DNA of 64,000 nucleotides from Algorimicrobium echini (GTDB lineage Bacteria; Bacteroidota; Bacteroidia; Flavobacteriales; Flavobacteriaceae), in contig NZ_FOVN01000001.1 of the NCBI RefSeq assembly GCF_900115185.1, positions 992,001 to 1,056,000 of the forward strand, read 5' to 3'. The notes beneath the pieces are model-generated. The model ran no database searches, was not told the origin of the DNA, and was given only the letters and a program-made list of their open reading frames with translations. The position numbers were made by a program, and so were the translations under genes. Below are positions 9,253 through 17,493 of the stretch, piece after piece. Position 1 is the stretch's first letter; every line of letters begins with the position of its first letter.

Positions 9253-10557
9253 TTATTTATTAAAATAACTTTCCAAATCTTCAACATGTTCTGGCTTTGC
9301 TAAAATAATCTTATCAGAATCTAAAACGAAATAGGATGGTGTGGCAGAAACGCCATAAGCCTTAATTAAAGGACTTTCCCATTTTTTTAAATCGTAAGTA
9401 TGAATAAAACTTGGAAAATGCTCAATAGTTTGATTCCAATTTCTAACGCCATCTTCCAAACCATAAGCTAAAACGGTAATATTTGGATGGTTTTCCATTA
9501 GTGTTTTAACTTTTGGCAACTCCTGCAAACAATGACTACATCCGCTACTCCAAAAAATAAGAAGTGTGTTTTTTGAGGTATTAAAATTATATAAGGTTGT
9601 TTTAATAGCCTTGTTGTTTTCTAAATAGGTAAAATTAAAATCCGTAGCTTTTTTACCAATGGCAGATTTATTATAATCTTCTAAAGCTTCTATTAAAGAT
9701 GTATTATTAGTTGCCTTGGCTAGTGGTAATAAGTAGATGTCGCTAATATAATTTACTACTTCAGGTTGCTGTTTATCCATCATGATTTTCCACAGATTTT
9801 CCAGAATCATAATTTTGGCGTCCTCATTATCCTTTGTTGCATTTACAACGTCATCTATAGCCATTTTGTAGTAGTGTGCATCTTCTGGCATTGCCAAAAC
9901 ATAAGCTTCTACACGCTCATTTAAAAAATCAGAGCTTAGTAATAACGGATTACTAAAATCCATATAATCAAAATAGTGTTTCTTTAGATTTGCTGAATAC
10001 GTACTCACATCTTCATAAACATCTGGAATATAGGTTCTGTTGGATTTTATAAAAGGGGAAACCATCATGTTTGACGATTTTTTTTCGAACGCATCTTGCG
10101 TGTTTTTCAATGTTTTAAAAATGGCAGTTATTTCAGATGTATCCGTTTTTTGTGTCATAAAATAGTCACTGATTTGATGGTTTAGTTTAAAAATACTATC
10201 TGTATAGTTTTGCCATAATTTATTCTCTTCTGATATTACAAAATGTAATCCTGTTTCTAAATCGAAGGTTAATGAAATAGATTCTTTTCCGTTATAAAAT
10301 ACATCAAAATTATTGGCTTCAACAGGTGTTGCGTACACTATTTTATAAATCCCAACTTCCGAATCTTCATTTAAATTGATTATCCAACTTCCGTCGGTAT
10401 TTGTTTTAGCTTGTTCAATGTAGTTTGTACCACTAGGTGTTACATGATAAAGCAATGCAAAACTGAATGATTCAGCCGGTGAAAACTGACCTTGAATGCT
10501 GTGTTGAGCGAACGTTACTAATGGTAATAATAGACACAGAAGAAGATATTTTTTCAT
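9253..10557 (-). CDS. periplasmic thioredoxin-like (TlpA-type) disulfide oxidoreductase
   Basis: 434 residues with a signal peptide (LLLCLLLPLVTFAQ). The N-terminal half is a DUF4369-like beta domain plus a helical region, as in many Bacteroidota TlpA proteins. The C-terminal domain (about 310-434) is a thioredoxin fold with the active-site CSHC in FWSSGCSHCLQELPKV and the cis-Pro strand SATPSYFVLD. Such proteins reduce or isomerise disulfides in the periplasm, often for cytochrome maturation or surface glycan systems; the partner is unknown. It sits 30 nt downstream of mfd on the same strand. Confidence 0.85.
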   Translation of the reverse strand: MKKYLLLCLLLPLVTFAQHSIQGQFSPAESFSFALLYHVTPSGTNYIEQAKTNTDGSWIINLNEDSEVGIYKIVYATPVEANNFDVFYNGKESISLTFDLETGLHFVISEENKLWQNYTDSIFKLNHQISDYFMTQKTDTSEITAIFKTLKNTQDAFEKKSSNMMVSPFIKSNRTYIPDVYEDVSTYSANLKKHYFDYMDFSNPLLLSSDFLNERVEAYVLAMPEDAHYYKMAIDDVVNATKDNEDAKIMILENLWKIMMDKQQPEVVNYISDIYLLPLAKATNNTSLIEALEDYNKSAIGKKATDFNFTYLENNKAIKTTLYNFNTSKNTLLIFWSSGCSHCLQELPKVKTLMENHPNITVLAYGLEDGVRNWNQTIEHFPSFIHTYDLKKWESPLIKAYGVSATPSYFVLDSDKIILAKPEHVEDLESYFNK

Positions 10558-10587
10558 AATAATATGTTTTATTTATCATAGCAAGGC

Positions 10588-13500
10588 TTATGCCACAATT
10601 GGTTTTAAAACCTGTAAGGCTTTGTCAACACTATTAATGTTTTCGAAGGTTAACAATAATCGCAAACCATTTCTAGTTTGCTTTTCTTTCATTTTACATG
10701 CTTGCGGATGCGTTTGTACGAATTGTAAAACACGTGTAAAATTCGGACTTTGATAAAATCCACTTTTCTGATCGGTAATAAAATAACCAATTAGTTTATT
10801 TTGCTTCATCACTACTTTTTCTAGTCCCATTTTAGTTGCAACCCATTTAATACGAACGCTATTCATTAAGTCCTCTACTTGGGTTGGTAGTTCTCCAAAA
10901 CGATCGCGAATGTCGCTTTCAAATTTTTCAAGTTCGGCTTCTGTTTTTACCTCGTTCAATTTGGTGTACAGAATTAAACGTTCCGAAATATTATTCACAT
11001 AATCGTCTGGAAACAGTAATTCAAAATCGCTATCTATGGTAATATCTTTAACATATTCTTTTTCTTTACCATCATCTTCGTATAAATCTGCAAATTCGGT
11101 TTCTTTCAGTTCGTCAATGGCTTCATTTAGAATTTTTTGGTAAGTATCAAAACCAATATCGTTTATAAATCCGCTTTGCTCACCACCTAATAAATCGCCA
11201 GCACCACGAATTTCTAAATCTTTCATAGCAATATTAAAGCCGCTGCCTAATTCGCTAAATTGCTCTAGGGCTGTAATTCGCTTTCTAGCATCTTCGGTCA
11301 TGGCTGAATATTCGGGAGTAATAAAGTAACAAAAGGCCTTTTTATTACTTCGCCCAACACGTCCGCGCATTTGGTGCAAATCACTTAAGCCAAAATTATT
11401 CGCGTTATTAATAAAAATGGTATTGGCATTTGGAACATCTAATCCACTTTCTACTATGGTAGTGCTGACTAAAACATCAAATTCACCATTAATAAAAGCT
11501 AACATCAGTTGCTCTAGTTTTTTTCCTTCCATTTGGCCATGACCAATGCCAATTTTAGCATCAGGTACTAATCGTTGAATCATACCAGCTACTTCCTTGA
11601 TGTTTTCAATGCGGTTGTGGATAAAAAATATCTGTCCACCACGTTGAATTTCATAGGTTACAGCATCGCGAATGCTCTCCTCGGTAAATCGAATGACATG
11701 ACTTTCTATAGGATATCTATTAGGTGGAGGCGTTGTAATAACCGATAAGTCGCGAGCAGCCATTAAGCTAAATTGCAAGGTTCTTGGAATTGGTGTTGCC
11801 GTTAAGGTCAAGACATCTACATTATCTTTTAAAGTTTTTAACTTTTCTTTTACGGCAACACCAAATTTTTGTTCTTCATCTACAATTAGCAAACCTAAAT
11901 CTTTAAACTTGACATTTTTGTTTACCAATTGGTGCGTACCAATAATAATATCTACGGAACCAGACTCTAAATTTTCTAAAGTTTCGCGTTTTTCTTTAGC
12001 CGTTCTAAAACGGTTAAGGTAATCTACCGTTACGGGAAAATCTTTTAAGCGCTCTCTAAAAGTTCGGGAATGTTGATAGGCTAAAATGGTTGTAGGAACT
12101 AATACGGCAACTTGCTTACCATTGTCTACGGCTTTAAAAGCGGCACGAATAGCGACTTCCGTTTTACCAAAACCCACATCACCACAAACCAGTCTGTCCA
12201 TAGGACGTTTACTTTCCATATCTGCTTTTACATCAGCAGTTGCTGTACTTTGGTCTGGTGTATCTTCATAAATAAAAGAGGCTTCCAGCTCATGTTGCAT
12301 GTGGCTGTCTGGATGATATTGATGGCCTTTTTCTAATTTCCGTTTGGCATAAACTTGAATTAAATTAAACGCAATTTCCTTAACGCGCGATTTGGTTTTG
12401 GCTTTAAGTGTTTTCCAAGCTTTACTTCCTAACTTATAAACTTTAGGAGGCTTACCATCCTTACCATTAAATTTGGTTATTTTATGTAATGAATGAATGC
12501 TTAAATATAGCACATCGCGTTCACCATAAATTAATTTAATAGCCTCTTGTTTTTGTCCTTCAACATCTATTTTTTGAAGCCCTCCAAAGCGTCCAATTCC
12601 ATGGTCTATATGTGTTACATAATCGCCAATATCTAAATTGGTTAGCTCTTTTAAAGTAATAGCTTGTTTTTTAGCGTAGCCATTTTTTAAATGAAATTTA
12701 TGATAGCGCTCGAATATTTGGTGATCCGTATAACAAGTAATTTTATTTTCATGGTCTACAAATCCTTGGTATAAGGACAGGACGATGGTTTTATAATGAA
12801 CGGTTTGTTCCGCATCATCAAAAATATCATGAAACCGTTTGGCTTGCTGTTCACTAACACAGGCAATGTAATTGGTGTAACCCTTGTCATGATGCAAGTT
12901 TAAATCGTCTATCAATAAGTTGAATTGCTTATTGAAAGCTGGTTGTGGTGTGGTGTTGAATGTAATTATATGGTCTTGTGAAGCAAAAACGGCTTTGCTA
13001 CCAAATTCTACTAAATTGAAATCCAGTAATTGCTTTTTTAATTCCGTTGCGTTACAAAATAAAGTTTCAGGTTCGGCATGTTTCAGTTCAGACGATAGGT
13101 TTTTAAAAGCCTCTTCGGCTTTGCTATAAAAATCGTCAATTCTATCGAAAACCAGATCGGCATTTTTTGTAAAAACAACGGTTTTCTGGGCAATGTATTT
13201 TAAGAAACTTTGTCTGCTTTCGTCAAGAAATTTATTTGCAACGTTTGGAATGATGCTTATTTTTTTAATCTGATCTGTGGACAATTGTGTTTCCACATCA
13301 AAGGTTCGGATACTATCAACATCATCACCAAAAAATTCAATTCGGTAGGGTTCGTCATGGGAAAATGAAAACACATCTACAATACCACCACGTACTGAAA
13401 ATTCCCCAGGTTCGGTAACAAAATCAACACGTTTAAATTTGTATTCGAAAAGGACTTCGTTTACAAAATCGATGGATAAATTATCATTCACCGAAATTTT

Positions 13501-13935
13501 GAGTGTGTTCTTTTCCAGTTCTCGTCTGGTTACAACTTTTTCAAAAAGCGCATCTGGATAAGTGATTATAATGGCTGGTTTTTTACGCGAATTAATACGG
13601 TTTAAAACTTCGGAGCGTAGTAGAACGTTAGCGTTATCCGTTTCTTCAATTTGATAAGGCCGTCTATAACTTCCTGGATAAAAAAGCACATCTTTATCAT
13701 TTAATAGGATTTCCAAATCGTTGAGGTGGAAAGCAGCTTCTTCCTTATCGTTAAAAACCAGTAAAAAAGGTTTGTCTGCTTGTTTAAACGCTTCACTAAT
13801 AACGAGGGAAAATGCCGAGCCAACAAGGCCTTTTATATGTGTACGATTCTGGGTTTGGGCAATAGCAGTTTGCAGATTTTGCGTTTGCAAAGCCTGTGCG
13901 TATGTTTGCGAGAGGATGGATGTACTCAAAAGCAA
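10588..13935 (-). CDS. mfd: transcription-repair coupling factor
   Basis: About 1115 residues. Mfd displaces RNA polymerase stalled at DNA lesions and recruits UvrA. Visible domains, counted from the longest in-frame start, are: a UvrB-like N-terminal region; a CarD-like RNA-polymerase-binding domain (DIGDYVTHIDHGIGRFGG) near 450; RecG-like translocase motors with Walker A GDVGFGKTE near 590 and VDEEQKFG; and a C-terminal TRCF domain. No ATG exists near the 5' end. An in-frame TTG at 13950 lies inside the TATATTTG promoter element, so I favour TTG at 13935 (or 13929). Confidence 0.95.
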   Translation of the reverse strand: MLLSTSILSQTYAQALQTQNLQTAIAQTQNRTHIKGLVGSAFSLVISEAFKQADKPFLLVFNDKEEAAFHLNDLEILLNDKDVLFYPGSYRRPYQIEETDNANVLLRSEVLNRINSRKKPAIIITYPDALFEKVVTRRELEKNTLKISVNDNLSIDFVNEVLFEYKFKRVDFVTEPGEFSVRGGIVDVFSFSHDEPYRIEFFGDDVDSIRTFDVETQLSTDQIKKISIIPNVANKFLDESRQSFLKYIAQKTVVFTKNADLVFDRIDDFYSKAEEAFKNLSSELKHAEPETLFCNATELKKQLLDFNLVEFGSKAVFASQDHIITFNTTPQPAFNKQFNLLIDDLNLHHDKGYTNYIACVSEQQAKRFHDIFDDAEQTVHYKTIVLSLYQGFVDHENKITCYTDHQIFERYHKFHLKNGYAKKQAITLKELTNLDIGDYVTHIDHGIGRFGGLQKIDVEGQKQEAIKLIYGERDVLYLSIHSLHKITKFNGKDGKPPKVYKLGSKAWKTLKAKTKSRVKEIAFNLIQVYAKRKLEKGHQYHPDSHMQHELEASFIYEDTPDQSTATADVKADMESKRPMDRLVCGDVGFGKTEVAIRAAFKAVDNGKQVAVLVPTTILAYQHSRTFRERLKDFPVTVDYLNRFRTAKEKRETLENLESGSVDIIIGTHQLVNKNVKFKDLGLLIVDEEQKFGVAVKEKLKTLKDNVDVLTLTATPIPRTLQFSLMAARDLSVITTPPPNRYPIESHVIRFTEESIRDAVTYEIQRGGQIFFIHNRIENIKEVAGMIQRLVPDAKIGIGHGQMEGKKLEQLMLAFINGEFDVLVSTTIVESGLDVPNANTIFINNANNFGLSDLHQMRGRVGRSNKKAFCYFITPEYSAMTEDARKRITALEQFSELGSGFNIAMKDLEIRGAGDLLGGEQSGFINDIGFDTYQKILNEAIDELKETEFADLYEDDGKEKEYVKDITIDSDFELLFPDDYVNNISERLILYTKLNEVKTEAELEKFESDIRDRFGELPTQVEDLMNSVRIKWVATKMGLEKVVMKQNKLIGYFITDQKSGFYQSPNFTRVLQFVQTHPQACKMKEKQTRNGLRLLLTFENINSVDKALQVLKPIVA

Positions 13936-13947
13936 TTTTATTTTGTG

Positions 13948-13955
13948 CAAATATA
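13948..13955 (-). promoter_or_regulatory. -7 promoter element of mfd
   Basis: On the minus strand this reads TATATTTG, an exact consensus match. Transcription would start about 6 nt downstream, leaving at most about 10 nt before the TTG codons at 13935 and 13929. The 3' TTG of the element is itself in frame with mfd, which could mislead start prediction. Confidence 0.55.
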
Positions 13956-14089
13956 GTAATTACAGGCTTTAAACTTTCTTTTTTAAATTGATGTTAGCCT
14001 ATTTTTTTTCGACTTCAATTAAAAATTGAAAATAAAAAATCATCTGTTAAAAAAGCGAAATTAATATTTTAAAGAGTGGTAACTTTATT

Positions 14090-14097
14090 TATATTTG
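14090..14097 (+). promoter_or_regulatory. -7 promoter element of the TerB-like gene
   Basis: TATATTTG, an exact match to TAnnTTTG, 35 nt before the ATG at 14133. Confidence 0.55.
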
Positions 14098-14132
14098 CAG
14101 TCCCTAAATGTGGGGATTAAAAATAGAAAGAT

Positions 14133-14564
14133 ATGTCATTTTCAGATTTATTCGACAGCGGATTTAAAAAACGGAACGAAGATCATTTTGCTTCCATTGT
14201 GAGAGTTGCTATGGATGATGGTATTATTACCGATGAAGAAAAAGCATTTTTAGATCGTTTAGCAAGAAATTTAGATATTAGCGAGGCGGATTACAAAATG
14301 ATTTTAAAGGATTACCAATCGCATCCAATCAATCCACCAACGTCTTATGATAGACGATTAGAGCGTTTATATGATTTGGCTCGTATGGTTTATGTGGATC
14401 ATATTAAAGGTGATCATGAGGAAATTGTATTGCGCAAAATAGCCATTGGCCTTGGATTTTCATCTGAAAATGTAAAGTATATTGTTGATAAGGCTTTAAC
14501 TCTGGTAAATAATGGAGTTGATTTAGATACTTTTACCGAGGAAATGAAGCAAATGAATCGTTAA
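14133..14564 (+). CDS. TerB-like (tellurite-resistance domain) protein
   Basis: 143 residues, all-alpha. The N-terminal part has two acidic helical segments, VRVAMDDGIITDEEKAFLDRLA and ISEADYKMIL, that match the TerB fold, in which paired Asp/Glu residues can bind metal. The second half repeats the pattern (DHIKGDHEEIVLRKIAIGLG). No terC/terD partners are present, so a tellurite role is unlikely. Bacteroidota carry this gene as a stand-alone cytoplasmic protein of unclear function. It has its own promoter and a strong terminator. Confidence 0.8.
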   Translation: MSFSDLFDSGFKKRNEDHFASIVRVAMDDGIITDEEKAFLDRLARNLDISEADYKMILKDYQSHPINPPTSYDRRLERLYDLARMVYVDHIKGDHEEIVLRKIAIGLGFSSENVKYIVDKALTLVNNGVDLDTFTEEMKQMNR

Positions 14565-14587
14565 TATTTATACAGTTAATAAAAAAA

Positions 14588-14614
14588 AAGCCACTTAATT
14601 AGTGGCTTTTTTTT
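14588..14614. terminator. bidirectional Rho-independent terminator
   Basis: GCCACT and AGTGGC pair around a TAATT loop, with an A-tract on the left and a T-tract on the right. It serves the convergent TerB-like and fbp genes, and the fbp stop codon overlaps its T-tract. Confidence 0.85.
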
Positions 14615-15620
14615 ATGGTGCTAAACGCATAAACTCTTCTGCTTTTTCTACCATATTCCAACTGCCACAAATAAAAGGGACACGTTGGTGGAGTTCAGTA
14701 GGTTCAATATCTAAAATACGTGTAAAGCCATCACTGGCTTTTCCTTGAGCTTGTTCAGCTAAAAAGGCCATTGGGTTGCATTCATATAATAAACGTAATT
14801 TCCCGTTTGATGTTTTTGAACTTTTAGGATATAAATAAATACCACCTTTAATCATGTTTCTATGGAAGTCTGATACTAAAGATCCAATATATCTTGAGGT
14901 GTATGGTCTGTCTCCTTCTTCCATTTGGCAATATTTAATATAGTTTTTAATGCCTTGTGGAAAATGAATATAATTCCCTTCATTAACAGAGTATATTTTA
15001 CCATCTTTAGCAAAGGTCATGTTTGGATGCGATAAGTAGAATGTTCCAATAGCTGGGTTTAAAGTAAAACCATTAACACCATGACCAGTTGTATAAACCA
15101 ACATAGTGGACGTGCCATAAACCACATAACCAGCTGCTACTTGCTGATTGCCTTTTTGTAAAAAATCTTCTAATTGAACGGGTGTCCCAACTGGTGTTAC
15201 CCGTCTGTAAATAGAAAAAATAGTACCCACAGACACATTAACATCAATATTAGAAGAGCCATCCAAGGGATCAATTAAAACTACATACTTATTATTATTG
15301 TTTTCATCTTGACTGTTAATGGATATAAAATCATCTTCTTCCTCACTAGCAATACCACAAACAATATTTCTATTGGTTAACGTTTGAATAAACTTATCAT
15401 TAGCATAAACGTCCAGTTTTTGTTGATCTTCACCTTGTATGTTAGTTTCGCCAGCTGCTCCAATAATATCAACTAACCCAGCTTTATTAACTTCATGATT
15501 AACGACCTTGGCAGCTAAACGGATGGAATTAATTAATCGGGATAATTCACCTGATGTATATTTGAAAGAGGACTGATTTTCAATAATAAACTCACCGAGC
15601 GTTTGATTTTTTCTTGACAT
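14613..15620 (-). CDS. fbp: class I fructose-1,6-bisphosphatase
   Basis: 335 residues, the normal class I length. It removes the 1-phosphate of fructose 1,6-bisphosphate in gluconeogenesis. The metal-binding signature [23 protein letters not shown] is complete near residues 117-140, preceded by EEEDDFISI (metal-binding acidic loop). [18 protein letters not shown] carries the substrate-binding Lys/Tyr region. A near-consensus -7 element (GATATTTG) lies about 20 nt upstream of the ATG. It is divergent from the GNAT-lysC operon. Confidence 0.96.
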   Translation of the reverse strand: MSRKNQTLGEFIIENQSSFKYTSGELSRLINSIRLAAKVVNHEVNKAGLVDIIGAAGETNIQGEDQQKLDVYANDKFIQTLTNRNIVCGIASEEEDDFISINSQDENNNNKYVVLIDPLDGSSNIDVNVSVGTIFSIYRRVTPVGTPVQLEDFLQKGNQQVAAGYVVYGTSTMLVYTTGHGVNGFTLNPAIGTFYLSHPNMTFAKDGKIYSVNEGNYIHFPQGIKNYIKYCQMEEGDRPYTSRYIGSLVSDFHRNMIKGGIYLYPKSSKTSNGKLRLLYECNPMAFLAEQAQGKASDGFTRILDIEPTELHQRVPFICGSWNMVEKAEEFMRLAP

Positions 15621-15738
15621 GAACGTGTGTGTATGGTTTGTGCAAATATCGTATTTTTTAGGAAACTACAACGTTTTCGTCAAAATTATATGTGGTTAAA
15701 TACCCAAGTTTAAACTATATTTACGCCAAAATTAAGGT

Positions 15739-16218
15739 ATGAGTATTTCGGTTCGGGTAGCACAAAAAGGCGATATGAAAGCGGTTATAAAACTGATTAA
15801 TGAGTTGGCTGTTTTTGAGAAGGAACCTAAAGCGGTAGAAATTACTACAACTGATTTAGAACGTGATGGGTTTGGAGAGAATCCTGCATTTCATTGTTTT
15901 GTTGCAGAAAACCGTACAAATATTGTAGGAATTGCGTTGGTTTATATGCGTTATTCTACATGGAAAGGTTCTGTTTTGCATCTGGAAGATTTAGTTGTTA
16001 GTCAAGCCATGCGTGGACAGGGTATTGGTACAATTCTATTAGATGAGGTGGTAAAATACGGAAATCAATTAGGCGTAAAACGGATTAGTTGGGAAGTGTT
16101 AGATTGGAATGAACCAGCCATTACTTTTTATGAGCAAAAAGGCGCTAACGTTATGCGCGATTGGAATGTGGTACATCTTAATGAAAAAGCAATTAAAGAA
16201 TACCTATTAAACTTATAG
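15739..16218 (+). CDS. GNAT-family N-acetyltransferase (diamine acetyltransferase-like)
   Basis: 159 residues. The acetyl-CoA-binding motif A is clear in LEDLVVSQAMRGQGIGTILL (R/QxxGxG/A as RGQGIG). The N-terminus (VRVAQKGDMKAVIKLINELAVFEKEP) and the C-terminal WNEPAITFYEQKGA motif resemble spermidine/spermine-type acetyltransferases, so a polyamine or small-amine substrate is likely but unproven. The gene ends 1 nt before lysC, so the two are co-transcribed. A TATATTTA element lies 15 nt upstream of the ATG. Confidence 0.87.
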   Translation: MSISVRVAQKGDMKAVIKLINELAVFEKEPKAVEITTTDLERDGFGENPAFHCFVAENRTNIVGIALVYMRYSTWKGSVLHLEDLVVSQAMRGQGIGTILLDEVVKYGNQLGVKRISWEVLDWNEPAITFYEQKGANVMRDWNVVHLNEKAIKEYLLNL

Positions 16219-16219
16219 C

Positions 16220-17470
16220 ATGCAAGTATTTAAATTTGGTGGTGCCTCTGTTAAGGATGCACAAGGTGTAAAAAATTTAGTAACTGTTTTACAAGAAGCT
16301 GGACATAAAAACACATTGATTGTTGTGTCTGCCATGGGCAAAATGACCAATGCCTTGGAAAGTGTTGTTGGTAATTATTTTGATAATAAAACCGAATTAC
16401 AAAGTTCGCTCCAAGAAGTTCGTAAGTTCCATAACGCCATTTTACTCGATTTATTTGAAAATGAAAACCATATCATTTTTAATAAAATATCTAAATTATT
16501 TGATGAGTTGGCCGCTTTTTTCGACCGTAACAAGTCCCCAGATTATAACTTTGTTTACGACCAAGCCATTGGTTATGGAGAATTAGCATCTACAACCATT
16601 ATTAGTGCTTACCTTAACGAAGTTGGTTTAGAAAATAACTGGTTGGATGTTCGTGAATTTATAAAAACGGATAATTATTATAGACGAGCCAATGTAAATT
16701 GGTTGGAAACACAATTACAAATTACTACCCATTTCAATCAGAATAAACTAAATATAACACAGGGTTTTTTAGGTAGTGATGCTAATAATTTTACAACAAC
16801 TTTAGGGCGTGAGGGTAGTGATTATACAGCTGCTATTTTTGCTTACTGTTTAAATGCTGAAAGTGTTACTATTTGGAAAGATGTTCCTGGTGTTTTAAAT
16901 GCAGATCCGCGATATTTTGAAAACGCACAATTATTAAATTCTATTTCGTATAGAGAGGCTATTGAGTTGGCATTTTATGGTGCATCTGTCATTCATCCAA
17001 AAACATTACAGCCATTACAGCGTAAGGAAATACCGTTATTTGTAAAGTCGTTTTTAAATCCTCAAAACCCTGGAACCTGTGTAGGAAAAGGAAAAGGGAT
17101 AGAGCCTGAAATTCCATGTTATATACTAAAACGCAATCAAATATTAATCTCCTTATCGTCTTTAGATTTTTCTTACATCGTTGAAGAAAATATTAGTGAC
17201 ATTTTCAATTTATTGCATTTGTATAAAATGAAAGTAGATGTCATTCAAAATTCAGCTATTAGTTTTTCAGTTTGTGTGGATGATATTTACCACAATCTGG
17301 ATAAGTTATTGCAACATTTAAAAGCAAAATTCAAGGTAACTTGCCATGAAAATGTATCTTTATACACAATCAGACATTATAATACTGAAGTTGTTTCGCA
17401 GTTAGAACAAGGTAAAACGGTTTTAATGAAGCAATTAGCACAAGAAACTATGCAAATGATAACTGCATAA
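16220..17470 (+). CDS. lysC: aspartate kinase (monofunctional)
   Basis: 416 residues. It phosphorylates aspartate, the first step towards lysine, threonine, methionine and diaminopimelate. The N-terminal KFGGASV motif at residues 5-11 and TTLGREGSDYTAAIFA, which contributes to the nucleotide/aspartate site, are intact. The C-terminal about 120 residues form a divergent ACT-like regulatory region (ILISLSSLDFSYIVEE) that lacks obvious classical ACT signatures, so the feedback inhibitor cannot be read from sequence. It is a monofunctional enzyme with no homoserine dehydrogenase part. Confidence 0.93.
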   Translation: MQVFKFGGASVKDAQGVKNLVTVLQEAGHKNTLIVVSAMGKMTNALESVVGNYFDNKTELQSSLQEVRKFHNAILLDLFENENHIIFNKISKLFDELAAFFDRNKSPDYNFVYDQAIGYGELASTTIISAYLNEVGLENNWLDVREFIKTDNYYRRANVNWLETQLQITTHFNQNKLNITQGFLGSDANNFTTTLGREGSDYTAAIFAYCLNAESVTIWKDVPGVLNADPRYFENAQLLNSISYREAIELAFYGASVIHPKTLQPLQRKEIPLFVKSFLNPQNPGTCVGKGKGIEPEIPCYILKRNQILISLSSLDFSYIVEENISDIFNLLHLYKMKVDVIQNSAISFSVCVDDIYHNLDKLLQHLKAKFKVTCHENVSLYTIRHYNTEVVSQLEQGKTVLMKQLAQETMQMITA

Positions 17471-17480
17471 ATTTTTTAAT

Positions 17481-17488
17481 TACATTTG
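17481..17488 (+). promoter_or_regulatory. -7 promoter element of the bifunctional acyltransferase gene
   Basis: TACATTTG (TAnnTTTG exact), 11-18 nt after the lysC stop and only 5 nt before the next ATG at 17494. This predicts a leaderless or nearly leaderless mRNA. Confidence 0.55.
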
Positions 17489-17493
17489 TTTAA

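Noticed and set aside
14133-14564. Tellurite-resistance operon
   Set aside because: Only a TerB-like domain protein is present; terC, terD and other partners are absent.
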